Both the position numbers and the translations under genes were made by a program. Of a stretch of DNA of 20,528 nt, positions 14,936 to 20,528 are shown one piece after another (the first letter of the stretch is position 1; each line of letters begins with the position of its first letter). The DNA is from Anaerolineae bacterium. Its GTDB lineage: Bacteria > Chloroflexota > Anaerolineae > JAFGEY01. The notes under the pieces are model-generated. The model was not told where the DNA came from. It made no database searches and worked only from the letters and a program-made list of their open reading frames with translations. Location of the stretch: contig JAFGJF010000010.1 in the NCBI GenBank assembly GCA_016929205.1, positions 1-20,528 on the forward strand. The letters are read 5' to 3'.

Positions 14936-14972
14936 AGTGCTGGTTGCAGATAGTGCAAGTTGGGGATGATCT

Positions 14973-15920
14973 ATGTTGAGATACGATCCCTTGTCCTGGC
15001 TGGACGCTCAACAGGGGCTGTCTGCCGTCCGCGCGCGGCGGCTGCTTGGTTTGTCTCGCGAGGGAGATGCTGCGGTCGTGCGCAGCTTGACACGAGAGCT
15101 GATCGAGGAACAGCAGGCGGATGGTAGTTTTGAGTGCAGCCCGATCAAAACGGCCGGCGTGTTGAACCTGTTGGACGATCTACAAGCCAGTGAGTGTGAG
15201 ATATCGATCGCAGCGGGCGCATCGTATCTTTTTTCAGTCCTGGAAGCGCAGCCGGGCTATGAGCAGGCCGGCGGGATCCGCCCAGGCGGTTTGCGAACGC
15301 CTTGCGACCTGGGCGGTTTTTTTGGCCTCTACGAAGCGCGAAATCAGGCCGAGATGGTGGCGCACGGGGCGCGGGAAATGAACTTTTATCGCGCCTACGA
15401 ACCGCTGCTTGGCCCCAAGTCTCCGGTGCGTGGAGAACGTCGATCAACTCTCGATCGAGCGGGCCCCGCTTCGTGCTATGCGTGGGGATTGATCCCGCTG
15501 AGTTACCTCATCGAAACACTGTGCCGCGCCGGATACGCCCACGATGAGCGGCTGCAGCCAGCGATCAAGGCACTGCTGGGCGCGCAGCGGGAGAGCGGCG
15601 GCTGGTGCCGGAATCTGGGCGGCCATCCAAATTGCACGATGCACGGCATCCGCGCACTGGGAGCGCATCCGGCGCTGCGGGGCAGTGAGTATGCGACGCG
15701 GGCACTCGACCTCGTCTATGCGCATTTCGCGAGGTTGAATCGTTTTGCCGTTCTGCAAGCTGCGGCCATGTTTGATCTGGCGGTTGCACGCGACATCATT
15801 CGTGAGATACTGGCCGAACTCGAGCCACGGCAGCAGAAAAACGGCACGTTTGGCAGCCCGAATCGTGTCGAGCGCGTTGCGGCCGTGCTGGTAGCTGAAC
15901 GAGGATTGAATCATGGATAA
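14973..15920 (+). CDS. Alpha/alpha-toroid (prenyltransferase/terpene-cyclase-fold) protein
   Basis: A 315-residue protein whose spaced repeats resemble the QW-type motifs of the terpenoid cyclase/prenyltransferase toroid: EEQQADGSFECSPIKTAGVLNLL (46-68), LLGAQRESGGWC (201-212) and LEPRQQKNGTFGSPNRVERVAAVL (283-306), each Gln-x-Gly-aromatic followed by a helix. It lacks the DxDD and DCTAE catalytic motifs of squalene-hopene cyclases and is about half their length, so it is not a hopanoid cyclase. Cys212, His218, Cys221 and His224 cluster in one loop and could bind a metal. A GGGGA ribosome-binding site precedes the ATG. The stop overlaps the next start by eight bases. Its function in the cluster is unknown. 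Confidence 0.75.
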   Translation: MLRYDPLSWLDAQQGLSAVRARRLLGLSREGDAAVVRSLTRELIEEQQADGSFECSPIKTAGVLNLLDDLQASECEISIAAGASYLFSVLEAQPGYEQAGGIRPGGLRTPCDLGGFFGLYEARNQAEMVAHGAREMNFYRAYEPLLGPKSPVRGERRSTLDRAGPASCYAWGLIPLSYLIETLCRAGYAHDERLQPAIKALLGAQRESGGWCRNLGGHPNCTMHGIRALGAHPALRGSEYATRALDLVYAHFARLNRFAVLQAAAMFDLAVARDIIREILAELEPRQQKNGTFGSPNRVERVAAVLVAERGLNHG

Positions 15921-17061
15921 CCAACGGATCGTGCGCATCGAGTGGGCAAGGCTTGAGGGGATGAGGCCGCGCAAGGCGGGCTGCAACGCGCGCCTGGGCG
16001 AACACGGCCAGCAGGTCAGCCCGCCGATCGCGCGTCTGACCACAAACGATGGCGCCACCGGATTTGGCTGGTCGTGGCTCACGGACGTGCAGGCGAGCGA
16101 CTTGATCGGATTCTCACTCGGCGAGATAGTAGACGAAAATGGCGTCGTGCGCGAGCGATTTCGCGCGCTCGATTATGCGCTCTATGACCTGGCAGCCAAG
16201 TTGGCCGGCAAGCCGGTGTACGGGCTGCTGGGCGGGCAGCCGGACGCGGCGGGGCAATTCCGCGTGGCGTGCTATGATACGTCGCTCTATATGGACGATC
16301 TGCACCTGGAAGACGACGATGCGGCTGCGGCTTTGATCGCGTCAGAGGCCAGGGATGGGTTTGATCGTGGGCACCGGGCGTTCAAGCTCAAAGTCGGGCG
16401 CGGGGCCATGCACATGCCGCTGGCGGCAGGCACACGGCGCGACGTCGCCGTGATTAAGGCGGTGCGAGAGGCGATCGGACCGGGCGCGCGCCTGATGATC
16501 GACGCCAACAATGGGTATAACGTCAACCTTGCCAAGCAAGTGTTGGGTGAGACAGCCGGGTCAAATGTGTACTGGATCGAGGAAGCCTTTCACGAAGACG
16601 CACGGTTGTACGGGCATCTGCAAGACTGGCTGGAGGCTGAAGGGCTGAACACGCTCATCGCTGATGGCGAAGGAGACGCCTCGCGCCATTTGCTCGATTG
16701 GGCTATGCAGGGGATCGTCGACGTGGTGCAGTATGACGTGTTCCGTCCCGGTTTCAGCCGGTGGGTGGAACTGGGACCGCAGATCGACGCGGCCGGGGTG
16801 CGATCTGGGCCGCACCACTATGGCGAGCCGTATGGCAACTATGCGGCGTGCCACCTGGCGGCGGCGATCGAAAAGCTGGAGGGCGTCGAGTGGGATGAGG
16901 CGGCAGTTCCCGGGCTGGATGCGTCCGCGTACACGATCGTAGAGGGGATGGTGAACGTGCCCGCTCTGCCCGGTTTTGGGTTGGCGCTTGACGAACAGGT
17001 TTACGAAAAAGCGGTGCGGGAACGTGGGTTTGTGATAGAGGAGGGCAGGAATGTCAAATGA
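15913..17061 (+). CDS. Enolase-superfamily (mandelate racemase/muconate lactonizing-like) enzyme
   Basis: A 382-residue enzyme with an N-terminal capping domain and a C-terminal modified TIM barrel. Active-site elements are visible: the base pair Lys158/Lys160 in FKLKVGRG, metal ligand Asp197 in LMIDANNGY, Glu223 in YWIEEAF, Glu253 in IADGEGD, and histidines in GPHHYGEPYGNY (301-302). Such enzymes remove a proton alpha to a carboxylate, mostly dehydrating or racemising acid sugars or amino-acid derivatives. This sequence belongs to no subgroup that I can name. The start overlaps the toroid gene and has GAGGA 8 bases upstream; its own end overlaps the next gene by 11 bases. It is probably the main catalyst of the cluster. 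Confidence 0.9.
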   Translation: MDNQRIVRIEWARLEGMRPRKAGCNARLGEHGQQVSPPIARLTTNDGATGFGWSWLTDVQASDLIGFSLGEIVDENGVVRERFRALDYALYDLAAKLAGKPVYGLLGGQPDAAGQFRVACYDTSLYMDDLHLEDDDAAAALIASEARDGFDRGHRAFKLKVGRGAMHMPLAAGTRRDVAVIKAVREAIGPGARLMIDANNGYNVNLAKQVLGETAGSNVYWIEEAFHEDARLYGHLQDWLEAEGLNTLIADGEGDASRHLLDWAMQGIVDVVQYDVFRPGFSRWVELGPQIDAAGVRSGPHHYGEPYGNYAACHLAAAIEKLEGVEWDEAAVPGLDASAYTIVEGMVNVPALPGFGLALDEQVYEKAVRERGFVIEEGRNVK

Positions 17062-17920
17062 CATCGCAGGTCAAGTCAGTCGCATTGTAACGGCCTATGA
17101 GCCAGCCTCTCCGCACGTTGCAGCGGATGAGCTGCGAGCATTATGGCTGCAATTCGAACCCAAGAGCATCGAGGTGATCAAGGCCGAGCAGCGAAAAGAG
17201 CAAGAAACGGTGGGCATCCCGGTTCCCATTTTGCAGTCGATCGGCAAAGAGATTGCCAGGGTCGCACGCAAGCGCGTCACCGATTTTGTGCCGCTGGCGC
17301 GCCTTTTGTGGGAGGCGTATGGACGCGAGGGGCGCGTGGTGACCGTAACGTTTCTGGGGCCCATGGAGTTGAGCGATCCGGAGACCATCGTGCCGCTTGC
17401 GATGGATTTGTGCCGCACGTGTATCACCTGGGAAGATGCGGATCAGTTGGCGATGCGGGCGTTGGAGCCTATTGTGCGCCAAAATCCGGAGCGTTGGTTG
17501 GCGGCAATGGAACCGTGGCTGCTTGACGAGAACAAGTGGGTGCGGCGAGCCGGCGTGACCGTCGCAGGCCGCCTGGCGATGAAACATCCGGCTTTGACGA
17601 GGCGGTGCCTGGAATTGGCAGAACGATTGTTGTTTGACGAAGAGCAGGATGTGAAACGCGCGGTCAGTTTCGCCATTCGCCTTGCCGCACGAGGAGAGAT
17701 CGCTCCCGTACGCGACCTGCTGGTGCGCCACGTCCCGCCCAACAACGCGTCTGCGACCTGGGTATTGTGTGACGTCATTCGCAGCATGGCAAAAACACTG
17801 CTGCCCGAGTTCGCTTCATTGCTTCCGGCCTTTGAGGCGTGGGCCGACGGCCCGTCATTAAAGGCGGCGGATCGCCGCTCGGTCGAGAGTGCGGCAAAGG
17901 TGTTGCGAAGCGTACAGTAG
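17051..17920 (+). CDS. AlkD-like HEAT-repeat protein (DNA alkylation repair family)
   Basis: A 289-residue all-helical protein resembling the AlkD group of DNA glycosylases. Matching features are IPVPILQSIGKEIARVARK near residues 56-74, LARLLWEAYGREGR, an acidic WEDADQL (127-133) where AlkD has its catalytic Asp region, and NKWVRRAGV (161-169) with the conserved Arg. A helix DVKRAVSFAIRL (200-211) corresponds to the segment carrying a conserved Trp in many members; here the aromatic is Phe207. Family members excise bulky cationic alkylpurines, but some relatives are inactive. The gene overlaps the enolase-superfamily gene by 11 bases, an odd companion for a repair enzyme. Activity is therefore uncertain, although the fold assignment is fairly safe. 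Confidence 0.75.
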   Translation: MSNDIAGQVSRIVTAYEPASPHVAADELRALWLQFEPKSIEVIKAEQRKEQETVGIPVPILQSIGKEIARVARKRVTDFVPLARLLWEAYGREGRVVTVTFLGPMELSDPETIVPLAMDLCRTCITWEDADQLAMRALEPIVRQNPERWLAAMEPWLLDENKWVRRAGVTVAGRLAMKHPALTRRCLELAERLLFDEEQDVKRAVSFAIRLAARGEIAPVRDLLVRHVPPNNASATWVLCDVIRSMAKTLLPEFASLLPAFEAWADGPSLKAADRRSVESAAKVLRSVQ

Positions 17921-17927
17921 CCAAGGC

Positions 17928-18491
17928 CTAACGCTTTTTCGTCAAGATGGCAAGCTGTTTTGGCCACCGGTTCGGCCATCTCTGTACCGACACGACAATG
18001 CCCACCATTGAGGCGGCGGTTGCGCAAAGGCTCGACACCCCCCAAGCCGCAAGAGCGGGTTCCATTCGTGCAAGGTGCCACAGACGACCCAGGTTTCGAT
18101 TCCAAATGCGCCACACCTCATAGGATGCCAACTTGATGGGTGGTGCGCCTTGTTCCAGTCGCGAAAAGATCAGCAACACGGCAGTTATGGCCAATGCGCC
18201 CCCAAAACTCACCAATATGTCTTGCCAGGGCAGGGGAAAAACAAGGCGAGACGTGGGTTGGGCAGCGGCTTTCGATGCACGTATGTGATCCATCACGCGT
18301 GCTGTCAAGCCGGCTGGTTCTTGGCGCACGGGAAATGTAGCCAGCGCATCATCCACCTGGCATAAGAGAGCCAGTTCGTTTCGACACATCGTGCAGTTTT
18401 GGACATGTAACTGAATGGCCTGCATTTCCTCTGCAGGCAGTTGGTTATCCAGGACTTGCTGCAATTTTCCTCGCGCTGAATCGCACTGCAT
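17928..18491 (-). CDS. Zinc-finger anti-sigma factor
   Basis: A 187-residue membrane protein. Residues 3-36 form the ZAS zinc-binding domain: Cys3, then His29-x3-Cys33-x2-Cys36 in the LHVQNCTMC stretch. This domain clamps ECF sigma factors. Two hydrophobic segments follow, about 91-110 and 146-170, with a basic C-terminal tail ending in TKKR. It starts 12 bases after the sigma-factor stop with AAGGAG well placed, so the pair is co-transcribed and this protein most likely restrains that sigma factor at the membrane. No protease-cleavage motif can be recognised with confidence. The gene converges on the AlkD-like gene with only 7 bases between the stops and no visible terminator. Confidence 0.88.
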   Translation of the reverse strand: MQCDSARGKLQQVLDNQLPAEEMQAIQLHVQNCTMCRNELALLCQVDDALATFPVRQEPAGLTARVMDHIRASKAAAQPTSRLVFPLPWQDILVSFGGALAITAVLLIFSRLEQGAPPIKLASYEVWRIWNRNLGRLWHLARMEPALAAWGVSSLCATAASMVGIVVSVQRWPNRWPKQLAILTKKR

Positions 18492-18503
18492 AGCGCACGC
18501 TCC

Positions 18504-19067
18504 TTATTGGGTCTGCGGTTGCATTTTTTCCTGTATCGCTTGCTTCAAGTGTTCTCGTGCCCGAAAGAGATGGGTTTTGACCGTGCCAACGGGCAGATCG
18601 AGCACCTGAGCGATTTCTTGATACGTCAAATCCTGCAGGTAAAACAGAGTGACAACCAACTGGTATTTGACGGGCAAGGCTGCAATCTGTTGGTGCAAAA
18701 ACGTTTGCCGTTCTGCCGCATCAAAGACTGCCGGCGGCCCGGCGTCCGAAAGCGGTGCTTGGGCGTCGATATGGTCGATGTCCATGACCGAGAGTTGGCG
18801 GCGCAAGCCGGGCAAACGGTTGTAACACAAATTGGTGACGATGCGGTAAAGCCAGGTTGTAAATTTGGCTTCCGCCCGGAAACGGCCCAGTCCCCGCCAC
18901 GCACGCAGAAAGGCCTCTTGGGCCAGGTCTTGCGCTTCGTCATCGTCTCGCAGCAGGCGATAAGCGAGATTGTAGACGTAGCGTTGGTGACGCGTGACCA
19001 GCAGCGCAAAGGCGTCCTGGTCGCCTCGTTGTGCTTGCCTGACCAATGCCCGGTCGTCTTGATTCAC
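18504..19067 (-). CDS. ECF-type RNA polymerase sigma factor
   Basis: A 187-residue group 4 (RpoE/SigW-like) sigma factor. Region 2 (about 20-90) includes the core-binding and -10-recognition helix AQDLAQEAFLRAWRGLGRF and the FTTWLYRIVTNLCYN segment. Region 4 (about 128-178) carries the helix-turn-helix LTYQEIAQVLDLPVGTVKTHLFRAREHLK that reads the -35 element. The linker between them is typical in length. I chose the GTG at 19067, with GGAG 8 bases upstream, over a TTG eight codons earlier that lacks a good site. The downstream anti-sigma gene and the divergent DUF4097 gene are the obvious partners. Confidence 0.94.
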   Translation of the reverse strand: MNQDDRALVRQAQRGDQDAFALLVTRHQRYVYNLAYRLLRDDDEAQDLAQEAFLRAWRGLGRFRAEAKFTTWLYRIVTNLCYNRLPGLRRQLSVMDIDHIDAQAPLSDAGPPAVFDAAERQTFLHQQIAALPVKYQLVVTLFYLQDLTYQEIAQVLDLPVGTVKTHLFRAREHLKQAIQEKMQPQTQ

Positions 19068-19106
19068 GCTTGTTACTCCACTCTGCCGCAATGACTACGA
19101 GTTCCT

Positions 19107-19135
19107 ATTATAATAAGACAGGCGATCCGTTACAA
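19107..19135 (-). promoter_or_regulatory. Housekeeping-type promoter of the sigma/anti-sigma operon
   Basis: Minus-strand TATAAT (19112-19107) lies 17 bases after TTGTAA (19135-19130), a four-of-six -35 match. The GTG start at 19067 is 39 bases downstream of the -10 box. Confidence 0.55.
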
Positions 19136-19143
19136 ATGTTTCA
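19116..19143 (-). promoter_or_regulatory. Possible ECF-type promoter for the sigma gene
   Basis: On the minus strand TGAAAC (19143-19138) is followed after 16 bases by CTGTCT (19121-19116). The -35 part equals the SigW-type TGAAAC; the -10 part shares C-x-GTC with the divergent copy. It overlaps the housekeeping-type promoter and would allow autoregulation. Confidence 0.4.
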
Positions 19144-19145
19144 AA

Positions 19146-19173
19146 TGAAACCTTTTGGGACATTGTGCGGTCA
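19146..19173 (+). promoter_or_regulatory. ECF-type promoter of the DUF4097 gene
   Basis: TGAAAC (19146-19151), 16 bases, then CGGTCA (19168-19173). The -35 hexamer and the 16-base gap match the layout of SigW/RpoE-class promoters (TGAAAC-N16-CGTA in Bacillus). The ATG is 41 bases beyond the -10 element. No good housekeeping promoter is seen for this gene. Confidence 0.5.
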
Positions 19174-19214
19174 TATTTCATAAAGCAGTCCAACGTTATT
19201 GCAAGGAGTCTGTG

Positions 19215-20528
19215 ATGACACTGGGCAAATATCGTAAACGAAGAATGATCGCCGGGCTGGTTGTGGTCGAGATCTTGATTTGTTTCGCCATGATGGCCAT
19301 CGTGTGGAGCGGCGCTGCTGTACCGCGCTTTCGGTTTTTCTACGTGGCCGATACACAGGCCGAAGAGACGATCCAGGAACGTTTTTCCAGCGATGGCCGT
19401 GCGGCCACTTTGGACCTGAGCAACGTACGTGGCGAGGTGCACATCGTTGCTCAAGATGGCGATCAATTTGCCGTCAAGGCAGTCAAAGAGGTGTGGGGGC
19501 AAAACGAGCGCGAGGTCAGGGCCAAGCTGCAAGCGCTTGAAGTCGAGATGGCGATGGAAGGTAACGTGCTCCGCGTTGAGGTGCACGATCCGGAGCAGCA
19601 TACGATTTCGGTGGGAATTGTCATCGGCTCTCGCGCCAACCAGGTCAAGTTCGAGGTTGTGGTTCCCAGGCAGACGACGGTGATCGTCGGCAATCGAGAT
19701 GGTCCGGTGAGCGTTCAGGGTTCCACAGGCGGCGTTACGCTGGTTAACCGTTATGGGCCGGTAACCGTGGAGGATGTGACCGGCGATATTGTCGTCAAGA
19801 CCCGTGACGATGCGATCGTCGTCCGTCGTTCGGGCAGCAAAGAGGCTACGGTGGAATTGCACAACTCGTATGGCACGATAACCGCACAGCAAGTGACGGC
19901 GAAATCATTGGCGCTGGATGGAGACAACGGCGCGTTGGGCCTGGAGGACGCGGTTGTGAGCGATGTCCTGGTTCTAAAGACGCGCTATGGCGGGATCGAT
20001 GTGGAGCGCGTACAGGCGGGTGCGTTGAACGTAGAGACGCGTGATGACACTGTAAGGCTTGGCGACGTCACTGTGAGTGCCAAGATGACCCTGGCTAACC
20101 AATATGGCGATATCATTGTGCGTGATGCGAGCGCACAGGAACTGGATATTGGCGGCACCAATGGCACACTGAGTCTGGACGAAATGGACATTGCAGGTGC
20201 TTTGACCATTGAGACCCGATACGTCGAAATCGATCTGAATGACGTGCGCGCCGGACAGCTCGAGGTCAAAGGTCACGACAAGGATATCACGGTGACTGAC
20301 GTCGAGCTGGATGGCACCCTGGATCTGTACACCCAGTATGGTGCAATACAAGCGACCAGAGTCGAAGCCACGGCGTACACGATCGAGACCAAGGACGATC
20401 CTATCGTACTGGATGGCTGCCAGGGCCCGGTGCGGCTGCACAATAAATATGGCAGCATTACCGTCGAGAATGCAAAGGAGGTTGTATTGGACCTGGTTAC
20501 CCGAGATGGTGATATCTCGTTCAAGGGA
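19215..20528 (+). CDS. Membrane-anchored DUF4097 beta-helix protein, cut by the right edge
   Basis: Open for 438 codons to the end of the window with no stop. AGGAG 6 bases before the ATG marks the start. Residues 1-10 are strongly basic and 12-36 form a transmembrane helix, so the rest is probably outside the cytoplasm. After a first beta domain (about 60-155), the chain is built from regular beta-strand repeats of the DUF4097/putative-adhesin type. Tyr-Gly-x-Ile/Val turns recur at residues 180, 219, 258, 297, 336 (degenerate), 375 and 412. Between them are Asp/Asn-rich turns such as TRDD near 198, 277 and 394. Such proteins are often encoded beside ECF sigma/anti-sigma pairs; their function is not established. 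It is the likely target of the divergent sigma factor. Confidence 0.88.
   Translation, partial: MTLGKYRKRRMIAGLVVVEILICFAMMAIVWSGAAVPRFRFFYVADTQAEETIQERFSSDGRAATLDLSNVRGEVHIVAQDGDQFAVKAVKEVWGQNEREVRAKLQALEVEMAMEGNVLRVEVHDPEQHTISVGIVIGSRANQVKFEVVVPRQTTVIVGNRDGPVSVQGSTGGVTLVNRYGPVTVEDVTGDIVVKTRDDAIVVRRSGSKEATVELHNSYGTITAQQVTAKSLALDGDNGALGLEDAVVSDVLVLKTRYGGIDVERVQAGALNVETRDDTVRLGDVTVSAKMTLANQYGDIIVRDASAQELDIGGTNGTLSLDEMDIAGALTIETRYVEIDLNDVRAGQLEVKGHDKDITVTDVELDGTLDLYTQYGAIQATRVEATAYTIETKDDPIVLDGCQGPVRLHNKYGSITVENAKEVVLDLVTRDGDISFKG

Noticed and set aside
14944..14958. Inverted repeat TTGCA-GATAG-TGCAA between the DUF1349 and toroid genes
   Set aside because: The arms are only 5 bp, there is no following T-run, and the flanking genes appear to be one unit. 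It is not convincing as a terminator.
14973..15920. Squalene-hopene cyclase or other terpene synthase
   Set aside because: The fold-type repeats are present, but the protein is about half the expected length and lacks the DxDD catalytic motif.

Overview
This window looks like chromosomal DNA from a free-living bacterium, most likely a member of the Chloroflexota. That assignment is an inference. It rests on MacA-like adaptors with very long Ala/Gln-rich coiled coils, an Ig/LysM surface protein with a Pro/Thr linker, and a sigma/anti-sigma pair facing a DUF4097 protein. No outer-membrane factor, rRNA or tRNA gene is visible to settle it. The DNA is dense and moderately GC-rich, with no intergenic gap above about 280 bases. 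I see no insertion sequence, CRISPR array, phage gene or sign of recent transfer.

From left to right: (1) 1-5902, minus strand, an export operon read from about 5930 towards position 1. It encodes two tandem paralogous membrane-fusion adaptors, a MacB-type ATPase, a MacB/FtsX-type permease, a small two-helix membrane protein, and the first codons of a further gene cut by the edge. (2) 6180-8598, plus strand, a two-gene unit: a membrane-anchored coiled-coil protein ending in a helix-hairpin-helix domain, and a membrane-anchored Ig-repeat protein ending in LysM. A 277-base divergent promoter region with palindromes and a leader hairpin separates regions 1 and 2. (3) 8617-13768, minus strand, a MarR-controlled operon: regulator, the two halves of a heterodimeric ABC exporter, and an aldo/keto reductase.

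(4) 13956-17920, plus strand, a tightly overlapping five-gene unit: cupin, DUF1349 (REE1-like) beta-sandwich, alpha/alpha-toroid protein, enolase-superfamily enzyme and AlkD-like HEAT protein. It starts from a promoter whose spacer is filled by an 18-bp perfect palindrome. (5) 17928-19067, minus strand, an ECF sigma factor followed by its zinc-binding anti-sigma factor. (6) 19215 to the right edge, plus strand, a membrane-anchored DUF4097 beta-helix protein with a regular 39-residue repeat. A short divergent region with mirrored ECF-type promoter signatures separates 5 and 6.

The common theme is envelope export and stress defence: two ABC export systems, a drug-type regulator, an extracytoplasmic-function sigma pair and several anchored surface proteins. 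The exception is region 4, which looks like a small-molecule (perhaps carbohydrate-acid) metabolic cassette of unknown substrate. The most interesting points are the mirrored ECF promoters at 19116-19173, the palindrome-controlled cassette of region 4, and the paired inward- and outward-facing anchored proteins of region 2.
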